Positions 11,601 through 18,666 of a stretch of 41,502 nucleotides of DNA are shown one piece after another. Made by a program: the position numbers and the translations under genes. The number at the start of each line of letters is the position of its first letter. Position 1 is the first letter of the stretch. The notes beneath the pieces were generated by a model. It saw nothing but the letters and a program-made list of their open reading frames with translations. It made no database searches and was not told the DNA's origin. Location of the stretch: contig CAMZJA010000018.1 of NCBI GenBank assembly GCA_947307415.1, positions 1-41,502 of the forward strand, written 5' to 3'. The stretch comes from an uncultured Bacteroidales bacterium. Lineage in GTDB: Bacteria; Bacteroidota; Bacteroidia; Bacteroidales; F082.

Positions 11601-12010
11601 TTTTTAGCCGATGTTGCCAGTAAAACCTTATGGTTTTGATGTGTCTCGTTGTTGATGTTGTTTACAGCGTCGATAACGTTGACGACATATTGAACCGGCA
11701 CGCTCTTGTCGGAACGTACCACCACGATGCCGTCAGCAGTGCCGCCGAGAGCCAGCAAAATCTCAGGCTGCAGCTGATTCTCGCTCACCTGACGATCGCC
11801 TACGTAATAGTCCATCTTTTCGTTGATGTAGACGGTGACGGTCTGCTTCGCCATAGTGCGGCTGTTGCTCTGCGGAAGCAACAGTTTGATAGCGTTTGGA
11901 GCCACCAGCGTCGACGTCAGCATGAAGAAAATAAGGAGCAGAAACACGAGGTCTGACATCGACGACGAGTTAAACTCCACTCTTCTTTGATTTCTGCGTT
12001 TCAGTGCCAT
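11597..12010 (-). CDS. exbD: ExbD/TolR-family biopolymer transporter
   Basis: The 137-residue protein has the ExbD layout: a short cytoplasmic N-terminus with MALKRRNQRRVEFNSSSMSD, one transmembrane helix (about 20-40, DLVFLLLIFFML) containing the conserved membrane Asp, and a periplasmic domain. It forms the proton channel with ExbB. It starts 2 bases after exbB and overlaps tonB by 4 bases, a typical compact exbB-exbD-tonB order. Confidence 0.93.
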   Translation of the reverse strand: MALKRRNQRRVEFNSSSMSDLVFLLLIFFMLTSTLVAPNAIKLLLPQSNSRTMAKQTVTVYINEKMDYYVGDRQVSENQLQPEILLALGGTADGIVVVRSDKSVPVQYVVNVIDAVNNINNETHQNHKVLLATSAKK

Positions 12011-12012
12011 AA

Positions 12013-12699
12013 TTATTTCGCCGGTTCGTTCAATACATCCATAAATTCAATGCTCTTCGACTCCAGGAGGTTCACCACCTTGTCGATTTGCGCTACAAGA
12101 ATGTTGTAGAAGATGAAGGCAATGATACCAACGATAAGACCTCCCACTGTAGTCACCATAGCTTGGTAAATGCCGGTGGAAAGAAGCTCAATGTCGATAT
12201 TGTTGCCTGCCATCGACATGTCGTAGAAGGCGCGAATCATGCCGATGACGGTGCCGAGGAATCCCAACATAGGACCTGCGCCTGAAATCATGGCGAGGAG
12301 AGCCACACCTTTCTCAAGGTTGCTGACTTCAAGATTACCAACGTTTTCGATGGCTGCCTGAATGTCGTTCAACGGCTTGCCGATGCGCGAGATACCTTTC
12401 TCAATCATACGTGAAAGCGGAGTAGAGGTCTTCTGGCATAACACCTTGGCATCGTTGAGTTTGCCGTCTTTCATGTAATTACGTATTGTCTCCATGAACA
12501 TGTCGTCTTTTTTAGCCGCCTTGTTGATGGTGATGAATCTCTCTACGAAAATGTAAACTGCGATGATTGACGCGATGGCCAGCAAAAGCATAATCCAACC
12601 GCCTTGTACTGTCATGTCCCAAATAGACATCCTGATTTCTGTGGCTTCTGTAACTGTTTCAACCACAGGTACTTGCAATAAAAAACTTGTTAAATTCAT
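12013..12699 (-). CDS. exbB: MotA/TolQ/ExbB-family proton channel protein
   Basis: The 228-residue inner membrane protein has a first transmembrane helix at about 33-53 (WIMLLLAIASIIAVYIFVERF) and two further helices at about 130-150 and 170-195. The family signature is present (GAGPMLGFLGTVIGMIRAF and TTVGGLIVGIIAFIFYN). Together with ExbD it uses the proton gradient to drive TonB. It is the first gene of the minus-strand run exbB-exbD-tonB-folC-tamL-helicase. A promoter-like element at 12720-12727 sits inside an inverted repeat just upstream. Confidence 0.94.
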   Translation of the reverse strand: MNLTSFLLQVPVVETVTEATEIRMSIWDMTVQGGWIMLLLAIASIIAVYIFVERFITINKAAKKDDMFMETIRNYMKDGKLNDAKVLCQKTSTPLSRMIEKGISRIGKPLNDIQAAIENVGNLEVSNLEKGVALLAMISGAGPMLGFLGTVIGMIRAFYDMSMAGNNIDIELLSTGIYQAMVTTVGGLIVGIIAFIFYNILVAQIDKVVNLLESKSIEFMDVLNEPAK

Positions 12700-12705
12700 A
12701 TACTA

Positions 12706-12747
12706 ATATTTGTCAATTACAAAAATAAACAATTAATTGACAAATAT
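12706..12747. repeat. Inverted repeat around the exbB promoter
   Basis: Perfect 14-base arms (12706-12719, ATATTTGTCAATTA, and 12734-12747) flank a 14-base A-rich centre. It occupies almost all of the gap between the lytTR gene stop and exbB. No T tract follows on the minus strand, so it looks more like an operator than a terminator, although a hairpin at the end of the lytTR mRNA is possible. Confidence 0.8.
12720..12727 (-). promoter_or_regulatory. Candidate exbB -7 element (TATTTTTG on the minus strand)
   Basis: It matches TAnnTTTG and would give a leader of about 14 bases. It lies in the centre of the inverted repeat. A second match (TATATTTG, 12741-12748) is in the outer arm, so which one is used is open. 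Confidence 0.5.
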
Positions 12748-12748
12748 A

Positions 12749-13642
12749 TTATATTTCTGTGAATCTTTTTACAATTTTTTCTCTGTAAGTATTGGAAACC
12801 GGCACCGATTCCAAGCCTGTTTGGTTGAAATCGATATAGTAGCCATCTGCATCGTTGCGTATCAGCTTGATATTGTTGGAGTTAACGATGTAAGTGCGAT
12901 GGCAGCGCATGAGCGGAGTGCCTGCGAAAGCGTCTTCGATGGCTTGAATCTTATTGCGGAGAACAAAAGAACTGATGCCACCTTTGTTATTATAATACAC
13001 ATTGACGTAGTTGCCTTCCGCCTTGATGTAATAGATGTTTTCGAGTTTCACGGTGAACTTCAAAGCGCCGGTGTAATCGTTGAAGTTGATGATGTCGGGG
13101 TTGTCGGTGACAATCTCCTCTTTATTTGCGCTTTTTACGTTGTTGTTGGCGGTATTCGACTGTATCACCCTTCGTGCTATCTTCAACACTCTTTGAGCGT
13201 CGAGTAGGGCAAAGCTTAAGTCGGTGACGATAAACGGGAAACCGAGCGCTATGAAGGTGATTAGAATACTCTTTCCTAAGATAAGCTCAGCCGGATGACC
13301 GGTTACATGCATGATTCTCAATGAGATATATGCATGAAACAAACCAATGAGAACTATCTCGCCCAAGCTCCAAAAGATAAACTTTGGTAAGGTGAACCTG
13401 ATCAGTCGTTTCGACATGTAATACATCATCACTCTACTGAAAATCAAGAAGATAGTTGATAGGATGATAAAGAATGCCGTATAGATGAACTTGTCTTTTT
13501 CTTCGAGGGAGAACCATGCCGTGGTTGTGTCCGACATAGGTATATATACAGCCAAAAACGCTATTGCGAAGAGCACAGAGATCGTTACCTGTACGATCAG
13601 GTTGTTCTTCTCAATCAGATAATGTGGTAATTTGTTACTCAT
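12749..13642 (-). CDS. Membrane-bound LytTR-type transcriptional regulator
   Basis: The 297-residue protein has four predicted transmembrane helices in its first half (about 15-35, 50-70, 90-110 and 125-150), a polar linker rich in Asn/Lys (about 165-195) and a C-terminal LytTR DNA-binding domain (about 200-297). That domain has the typical pattern NIYYIKAEGNYVNVYY and LMRCHRTYIVNSNNIKLI. LytTR proteins bind direct repeats spaced about two helical turns. There is no receiver domain, so it may sense a membrane signal directly. The ATG at 13642 is chosen because the longer frame from 13672 overlaps the -7 element. It is divergent from fabH across the seven-repeat array at 13682-13818, which is its most obvious candidate target. 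Confidence 0.88.
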   Translation of the reverse strand: MSNKLPHYLIEKNNLIVQVTISVLFAIAFLAVYIPMSDTTTAWFSLEEKDKFIYTAFFIILSTIFLIFSRVMMYYMSKRLIRFTLPKFIFWSLGEIVLIGLFHAYISLRIMHVTGHPAELILGKSILITFIALGFPFIVTDLSFALLDAQRVLKIARRVIQSNTANNNVKSANKEEIVTDNPDIINFNDYTGALKFTVKLENIYYIKAEGNYVNVYYNNKGGISSFVLRNKIQAIEDAFAGTPLMRCHRTYIVNSNNIKLIRNDADGYYIDFNQTGLESVPVSNTYREKIVKRFTEI

Positions 13643-13661
13643 TAGCGTAAATATTAGGCTG

Positions 13662-13669
13662 CAAAGATA
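13662..13669 (-). promoter_or_regulatory. Promoter -7 element of the lytTR gene (TATCTTTG)
   Basis: It matches TAnnTTTG on the minus strand. The upstream TTTG partner, 21 bases away (13691-13694 read in reverse), is supplied by the first repeat of the phased array. The predicted leader is about 15 bases. Confidence 0.75.
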
Positions 13670-13681
13670 CAAAATATTTTT

Positions 13682-13818
13682 ATTTCGTCACAAAAAGTCG
13701 AAATTTTATCACAAAATTTTTTATTTCGTCACAAAATCGGGAAAATTCGTCACAAAATGGCTGATTTCGTCACAAAAGTGTGAATTTCGTCACATATTGC
13801 CGGGATTTCGTCACAAAA
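13682..13818. repeat. Seven helically phased direct repeats between lytTR and fabH
   Basis: Seven copies of a 14-base core, consensus ATTTCGTCACAAAA, start at 13682, 13703, 13723, 13744, 13764, 13784 and 13805. Spacings are 21, 20, 21, 20, 20 and 21, a mean of 20.5 bases or about two turns of DNA. Copy 2 has TA in place of CG, copy 4 has one change, and copy 6 ends in CATAT. The 6-7 base spacers differ, so selection acts on the cores. The array fills the space between the two divergent -7 elements. Copy 1 covers the -33 position of the lytTR promoter, and copy 7 ends 2 bases from the -33 position of the fabH promoter. Confidence 0.95.
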
Positions 13819-13842
13819 ATTCACCATGTGGTTTTATGAGGG

Positions 13843-13850
13843 TACTTTTG
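13843..13850 (+). promoter_or_regulatory. Promoter -7 element of the fabH operon (TACTTTTG)
   Basis: It matches TAnnTTTG. No TTG is present at the expected -33 position (about 13821), where the last phased repeat ends instead, which fits an activator-dependent promoter. The leader is about 40 bases. Confidence 0.7.
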
Positions 13851-13895
13851 CGACGTTAGAAAACGAGAATTAATTAACAACTAAATAATATCTAA

Positions 13896-14843
13896 ATGAA
13901 GATTTCAGGATTAGGAAGTTCTCTTCCATCAAAAGTGGTCACCAACCAGATGCTGGCTGAGATTCTTGACACATCTGACGAATGGATTACAACACGCACC
14001 GGCATCAAGGAGCGTCGTGTTCTTTCGAAGGAATATGTGTTGGATCTCGCTGTCGACGCATCGTTGAAAGCTCTTGAAGACGCCAAGATGGATGTTAAGG
14101 ACCTCGACTTCATCATTTGCGCCAACGTCGTAAATGAGTATGTGACACCGGCTTTGAGCTGCATTGTGAAAGACAAGATCGGTGCACATTGCCCTTGTGT
14201 CGACCTCAACGGAGCCTGCGTGGGCTTTATCTACGCCTGCGACATCGCTGAAGCATATTATAAAATAGGTAAAGTGAAAAACGTCCTCGTGGTCTGCGCC
14301 GAAGCGCCGGCTCACATGCTCGACTGGCACGACCGCACTTGCGCCGTGTTGTTCGGAGCAGGAGCAGGAGCAGCGGTTCTCACACCTGGCGACAACATCA
14401 TCGCTACACGTCTCACCGGCTCGGAAGGCTGGGATCGTCTCTATGAGATGCACGACCTCCAGTGGTGCCCTTACGACGAAAAAGGCAGCACCAACCTCCC
14501 TCTCGTGATGCACGGCCAGGATGTGTTCAAATTCGCCACATCGACATGTGTCAACGACCTGAAGGAAGTGCTTAAAGAAGCCAATATGTCAGCTGATGAG
14601 ATCGATACTTACTTTATCCATCAGGCTAACTTGAGAATTATAAAATACATTGAACAGATGCTTAAACAGCCGACTGAGAAATTTCCGACAAACATCGAGA
14701 AATACGGTAACACCTCATCGGCAAGCCTCCCGATTTTGCTTGACGAGACAAAACGCGCAGGCAAACTCAAAGAAGGCGACATCCTCGCTTTCAGCGCTTT
14801 CGGCGCAGGTCTGGTATCCGGTGCAATGATTATGAAATGGTAA
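13896..14843 (+). CDS. fabH: 3-oxoacyl-ACP synthase III (KAS III)
   Basis: KAS III condenses an acyl-CoA starter with malonyl-ACP to begin a fatty-acyl chain. The 315-residue protein has the complete catalytic triad: Cys108 in NGACVGF, His242 in HQAN and Asn272 in GNTSSAS. The N-terminus has DEWITTRTGIKERR, as in true FabH. It opens an operon of eight genes and has its own promoter element at 13843. Its last bases lie next to the fabF start. The starter preference (acetyl, branched or other) cannot be read from sequence alone. Confidence 0.94.
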   Translation: MKISGLGSSLPSKVVTNQMLAEILDTSDEWITTRTGIKERRVLSKEYVLDLAVDASLKALEDAKMDVKDLDFIICANVVNEYVTPALSCIVKDKIGAHCPCVDLNGACVGFIYACDIAEAYYKIGKVKNVLVVCAEAPAHMLDWHDRTCAVLFGAGAGAAVLTPGDNIIATRLTGSEGWDRLYEMHDLQWCPYDEKGSTNLPLVMHGQDVFKFATSTCVNDLKEVLKEANMSADEIDTYFIHQANLRIIKYIEQMLKQPTEKFPTNIEKYGNTSSASLPILLDETKRAGKLKEGDILAFSAFGAGLVSGAMIMKW

Positions 14844-14854
14844 AATTGAAAAAA

Positions 14855-16090
14855 ATGGAAAAAAGAAGAGTAGTTATAACAGGAATGGGAGTTGTCTCTC
14901 CTGTCGGAAATGATGTCAACACTTTCCTCGACAGCATCATGAACGGAAAATGCGGCATTGATTTCATCACAAAGTTCAACACTGACGATCTTCCTGTGAA
15001 AGTGGCAGCCGAAGTTAAAGATTTTAACCCTGAGAAAGATGGTCTTGAGACCGCTTTCACTCGTCGTAACGACCTTTTCGCCGTTTACGCCATGGCAGCT
15101 GCATGCCAGGCCATGAAAGGCAACGAAGAAGGTTGGGATCCTGACCGCTTGGGCGTTTATATCGGCTCAGGTATCGGCGGATTCGACACCATGATGCGTG
15201 AGATGCATAAACTCGAGGCGGAAGGTCCGCGCTGGGTTTCCCCATTGATGATTCCTACCATGATCGCTAACATGGCATCGGGCAATGTGGCTATCCGTTT
15301 CAACGCTCACGGCGTCTGCTTGCCAGTCGTGACAGCTTGCGCAACAAGTACTCACGCTATCGGTGAGGCTTATCGCGCCATCAAAGACGGCTATGCCGAC
15401 GGCATCATCGCGGGCGGTACAGAAGCACCTATTAATAGATTGTCGATTGCCGGTTTCGCCAACTGCAAGGCTTTGACAAAGTCAGAAGACCCTAACGCGG
15501 CTTCATTGCCATTCGACAAACGTCGCGCGGGCTTCGTCATCGCTGAAGGCGCCGGTATCGTCCTCCTCGAAGAGCTCGAGCATGCAAAACAACGCGGAGC
15601 AACAATATATGCCGAGGTATGCGGCTACGGCAACACCTGCGACGGTCACCACGTCACAGCACCGCATCCTGAAGGTACATATGCTGCTAAAGCTATCAAG
15701 ATGGCATTGGATGAGGCTGGCTATCAGGAGAAGAAAGACCTCCTTTACATCAACGCACACGGAACAGGCACAGCTCTCAACGACTCATCAGAGACACAGG
15801 CCATCAAGAAGGCTATGGGTGAGGAGGAAGCTCGCAGAGCCCTCATCAGCTCAACAAAATCAATGACAGGTCACCTTCTCGGAGCAGCAGGCGCTATCGA
15901 AATCATAGCTTCAGCGTTGGCTTTGCAGAAAGGCATGGTGCCTCCGACCATCAACCTCAACGAGGCTGACCCTGTCTGTGATCTCAACTACACACCTAAC
16001 AAGGCTGTCAAGGCTGACCTGACCATCGCTGTGTCACAGTCGCTTGGCTTCGGCGGCCACAATGGTGCTGTGGCGCTACGCAGACTTTAG
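14855..16090 (+). CDS. fabF: 3-oxoacyl-ACP synthase II (KAS II)
   Basis: KAS II elongates acyl-ACP with malonyl-ACP. The 411-residue protein carries the Cys-His-His triad: Cys162 in TACATSTHAIG, His302 in NAHGTGT and His340 in SMTGHLLGAAG, with Lys335. The ATG at 14855 gives the family-like N-terminus MEKRRVVITGMG. An ATG at 14837, overlapping the end of fabH, would add six residues and cannot be excluded. The gene ends in a short CTTTAGAC-type repeat just after the reading frame. Nothing in the active site suggests a chain-length-factor or decarboxylase-only enzyme. Confidence 0.94.
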   Translation: MEKRRVVITGMGVVSPVGNDVNTFLDSIMNGKCGIDFITKFNTDDLPVKVAAEVKDFNPEKDGLETAFTRRNDLFAVYAMAAACQAMKGNEEGWDPDRLGVYIGSGIGGFDTMMREMHKLEAEGPRWVSPLMIPTMIANMASGNVAIRFNAHGVCLPVVTACATSTHAIGEAYRAIKDGYADGIIAGGTEAPINRLSIAGFANCKALTKSEDPNAASLPFDKRRAGFVIAEGAGIVLLEELEHAKQRGATIYAEVCGYGNTCDGHHVTAPHPEGTYAAKAIKMALDEAGYQEKKDLLYINAHGTGTALNDSSETQAIKKAMGEEEARRALISSTKSMTGHLLGAAGAIEIIASALALQKGMVPPTINLNEADPVCDLNYTPNKAVKADLTIAVSQSLGFGGHNGAVALRRL

Positions 16091-16128
16091 ACCTTAGACT
16101 TTAGAAATTAACTGAAAAGTATATAGAT

Positions 16129-16554
16129 ATGACAAGAGAAGAATTAAAAAACTATTTACCTCACCGCGAGCCTATGTTGCTCATCGACGAGATTGAGATT
16201 GACGACCAGCATGTCGCTCATTCAAAATATCACGTCAGAGGCGATGAGTTCTTCCTCCAGGGACACTTCCCGGGTAATCCAGTGGTGCCGGGCGTCATCC
16301 TCTGTGAGATTATGGCTCAGTCGTGCGCTCTTCTTATGAAGGACGACCTTCCGGGCAAGTTGACATTCTACACAGGCATCAACAATGTACGCTTCAAGAA
16401 TCAGGTTCTTCCTGGTGACACCATCGAAGTGGACGCGGTCTTGACCGCTCATCGCGCCAATATTTATTTCTGCGATGCTAAGCTCAGCGTGGCAGGAAAA
16501 CAGTGCGTCAGCGGAAGCCTCTCGTTCGCTCTCGTTCCAAGAACAGAAAAATAA
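16129..16554 (+). CDS. fabZ: 3-hydroxyacyl-ACP dehydratase, FabZ type
   Basis: This 141-residue hotdog-fold protein dehydrates 3-hydroxyacyl-ACP to trans-2-enoyl-ACP. It has the FabZ start LPHREPMLLIDEI, the catalytic His46 in GHFPGNPVVPGV and Glu60 in CEIMAQ, spaced 14 residues apart as in FabZ. The later part (NVRFKNQVLPGDTIEVDA) also fits. It lacks the features of the isomerising FabA. Here it sits between fabF and etfB rather than in the lpxC/lpxA region where FabZ is often found, so it may be a dedicated dehydratase for this operon. Confidence 0.93.
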   Translation: MTREELKNYLPHREPMLLIDEIEIDDQHVAHSKYHVRGDEFFLQGHFPGNPVVPGVILCEIMAQSCALLMKDDLPGKLTFYTGINNVRFKNQVLPGDTIEVDAVLTAHRANIYFCDAKLSVAGKQCVSGSLSFALVPRTEK

Positions 16555-16564
16555 GTTTTATATA

Positions 16565-17383
16565 ATGAAGAAGGAATTTCAAATAGTTGTGTTGGCAAAA
16601 CAGGTGCCTGATACCAAGAATGTTGGTAAGGACGCCATGAATGCCGACGGTACCATCAACCGCGCGGCTCTTCCTGCCATCTTCAATCCTGATGACATGA
16701 AGGCTCTTGAGATGGCTTTGATGTGCCGTGATATGATTAAGAAAGAAAACATCGATGTCAAAGTGACTGTCATCACCATGGGACCTCCACGCGCTTCAGA
16801 AATCGTGCGCGAGGCATTATACCGTGGCGCTGACAACGGCATGGTCATCAGCGACAAGCGTTTCGCCGGTTCAGATACCTTGGCGACATCATACGCTTTG
16901 GCGATGGCTATCAAGAAGTTAGGTCATTACGACATCGTCTTCACAGGACGCCAGGCTATCGACGGCGACACCGCACAGGTGGGTCCTCAGACAGCTGAGA
17001 AACTCGGCGTGCCACAGATCACATACGCTGATGAGATTATCGCTGCAGCAACCGACAAGATCCGTCTTAAGAGAGTGCTTCAGCATGGTACAGAGGTGGT
17101 GGAGACACAGCTTCCAGCCCTCGTGACAGTTCACGGCAACGCCCACGACTGCCGCTCACGCCACGCTCATCTCGTAATTAAGAGAAAAAACACCGAAATC
17201 CCAATGTGGACTGCCGATGACATCAACCCTGACTTTGAAAGATTAGGCTTGAAGGGCTCTCCTACAAAGGTGAAAAACATCGAGAACGTCGTTCTCACCA
17301 AGAAAGAAAGCATCACAATCAACAGCGATGACGAGGGTATTAAAGGTTTGATCGAAGACCTCACAGCATCGCACATTTTCTAA
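16565..17383 (+). CDS. etfB: Electron transfer flavoprotein beta subunit
   Basis: EtfB pairs with EtfA to carry electrons between acyl-CoA dehydrogenases and other redox partners. The 272-residue protein has KQVPDT near the N-terminus and the signature FTGRQAIDGDTAQVGPQTAE (about 126-145). Family knowledge says EtfB binds AMP in classical ETF or a second FAD in bifurcating ETF; I cannot decide which from sequence reading. The ATG at 16565, 10 bases after fabZ, is chosen; a longer frame from 16475 would overlap fabZ and is rejected. Unusually, acpP separates it from etfA. Confidence 0.95.
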   Translation: MKKEFQIVVLAKQVPDTKNVGKDAMNADGTINRAALPAIFNPDDMKALEMALMCRDMIKKENIDVKVTVITMGPPRASEIVREALYRGADNGMVISDKRFAGSDTLATSYALAMAIKKLGHYDIVFTGRQAIDGDTAQVGPQTAEKLGVPQITYADEIIAAATDKIRLKRVLQHGTEVVETQLPALVTVHGNAHDCRSRHAHLVIKRKNTEIPMWTADDINPDFERLGLKGSPTKVKNIENVVLTKKESITINSDDEGIKGLIEDLTASHIF

Positions 17384-17434
17384 GAATTAGAGATTTAAAA
17401 TTATTTAAGAATAAAAATTAAAAAAATTATAGCT

Positions 17435-17671
17435 ATGACAACAAAAGAAAAAATCACCGAAATTATCGTTAATAAACTGAATTGCGAACCATCAATGGTA
17501 ACAGAAGATGCAGGTTTTGTCACAACATTAGGCGCTGACTCATTGGACATCGTCGAGCTCATCATGGACATCGAGCGTGAGTTTGAAATCACCATCCCTG
17601 ATAACATGACAGAAAAGATCGTCACAGTGGGCGATGCAATCAAAGTTGTTGAAGAAATCAAAGCAAAATAA
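17435..17671 (+). CDS. acpP: Acyl carrier protein
   Basis: The 78-residue acidic protein has the phosphopantetheine attachment motif GADSLDIVELIMDIE, with Ser36 as the modified residue. It carries growing acyl chains as thioesters on the 4'-phosphopantetheine arm. It lies between etfB and etfA, and its TAA overlaps the etfA ATG (TAATG), so translation is coupled. This position suggests it delivers substrate to the enzymes around it. The phosphopantetheinyl transferase is not in the window. Whether this is the only ACP of the genome, and therefore the housekeeping one, is unknown. Confidence 0.96.
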   Translation: MTTKEKITEIIVNKLNCEPSMVTEDAGFVTTLGADSLDIVELIMDIEREFEITIPDNMTEKIVTVGDAIKVVEEIKAK

Positions 17672-18666
17672 TGAATAACATTATTGTTTATTGTGAAGTA
17701 AAAGACGACGGCAAGATCGCTGATGTGAGCTTGGAACTCTGTTCCAAGGCCCGTCATCTGGCCGACCGTCTCAACGTCAATGTTGAGGCCGCCGTCATCG
17801 GCAACAATCTCAAGGGTCTTGAGAACGAGCTGTTCACGCACGGCGTAAACACTGTTTTCTGCCTTGAAGATTCACGTCTGTCGTTCTATCAGACGTTGCC
17901 TCATTTCAGTGCGATGACGAAGCTCATCGAGCGTGAGAAGCCGTATTCGGTGCTTTTCGGAGCTACTCCTGTCGGCCGTGACCTCGCTCCAAGAGTCGCG
18001 TCATATCTCCGTTGCGGTCTTACAGCAGACTGTACAGCTCTCGACATCGACGAGAACGGCAATCTGATGCAGATTCGTCCGGCATTCGGAGGTAACATCA
18101 TCGCCACAATTATCTGTCCGGATGTGCGTCCGCAGATGGCCACAGTGCGTGAAGGCGTCATGAAGGTGGAAGTGTTTGAGAAACAGAAGAATACCTCTGT
18201 AGTAAAACTCAACGCCTCTGAGTTCTTGAACGAAGCCGATTTCGCTGTGAAAATCATCGAGCGTAAGCTTGAAGAGAAGAAAATCGATATCAAAGGCGCT
18301 CCTATCATCGTATCAGGCGGTTACGGCATGGGCTGCAAGGAAAACTTCAAGCTTTTGCATGAGCTCGCCGACCTCCTCGGCGGAGAAGTCGGAGCCACAC
18401 GTGCCGCTGTCGACGCAGGTTTCGCTGAGCCGGAACGTCAGGTCGGACAGACAGGTGTGACAGTACGTCCGAAAGTGTACATCGCCTGCGGTATCTCTGG
18501 CGCTGTGCAGCACCGCTCAGGTATGGAACAGTCAGCGTTGATCATCTCTATCAACACCGACCCGCACGCCCCGATCAACTCTATCGCAGACTACGTCATC
18601 ACTGGTGATGCCGCAGATGTTGTGTCGAAGATGATAAAATATTGTAAATCAAATAGTAAGAAATAA
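17671..18666 (+). CDS. etfA: Electron transfer flavoprotein alpha subunit
   Basis: EtfA holds the electron-shuttling FAD. The 331-residue length is normal. The C-terminal FAD domain has the classic blocks GGYGMG (about 215), GATRAAVDAGF, RQVGQTGVTVRPKVYIACGISGAVQH across two adjoining segments, and INTDPHAPI. It overlaps the acpP stop by one base and its own stop overlaps the following ATG in the same TAATG way. There are no extra ferredoxin domains. Together with EtfB it should supply or accept electrons for the next gene product. Confidence 0.95.
   Translation: MNNIIVYCEVKDDGKIADVSLELCSKARHLADRLNVNVEAAVIGNNLKGLENELFTHGVNTVFCLEDSRLSFYQTLPHFSAMTKLIEREKPYSVLFGATPVGRDLAPRVASYLRCGLTADCTALDIDENGNLMQIRPAFGGNIIATIICPDVRPQMATVREGVMKVEVFEKQKNTSVVKLNASEFLNEADFAVKIIERKLEEKKIDIKGAPIIVSGGYGMGCKENFKLLHELADLLGGEVGATRAAVDAGFAEPERQVGQTGVTVRPKVYIACGISGAVQHRSGMEQSALIISINTDPHAPINSIADYVITGDAADVVSKMIKYCKSNSKK

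Noticed and set aside
10901-11639. Plus-strand frames opposite tonB and exbD
   Set aside because: They are low-complexity antisense translations of the Pro/Lys-rich tonB linker and membrane segments.
13643-13672. Longer N-terminus for the LytTR regulator from 13672
   Set aside because: The added codons cover the minus-strand promoter element at 13662-13669.
13682-13818. CRISPR array or plasmid iterons
   Set aside because: Repeats are 14 bases with 6-7 base spacers, far too short for CRISPR. There is no replication gene nearby, and divergent promoters flank the array, so an operator array fits better.
16475-16564. Longer etfB start inside fabZ
   Set aside because: It would overlap fabZ by 80 bases and add 30 residues not found in EtfB; the ATG at 16565 gives the family N-terminus.
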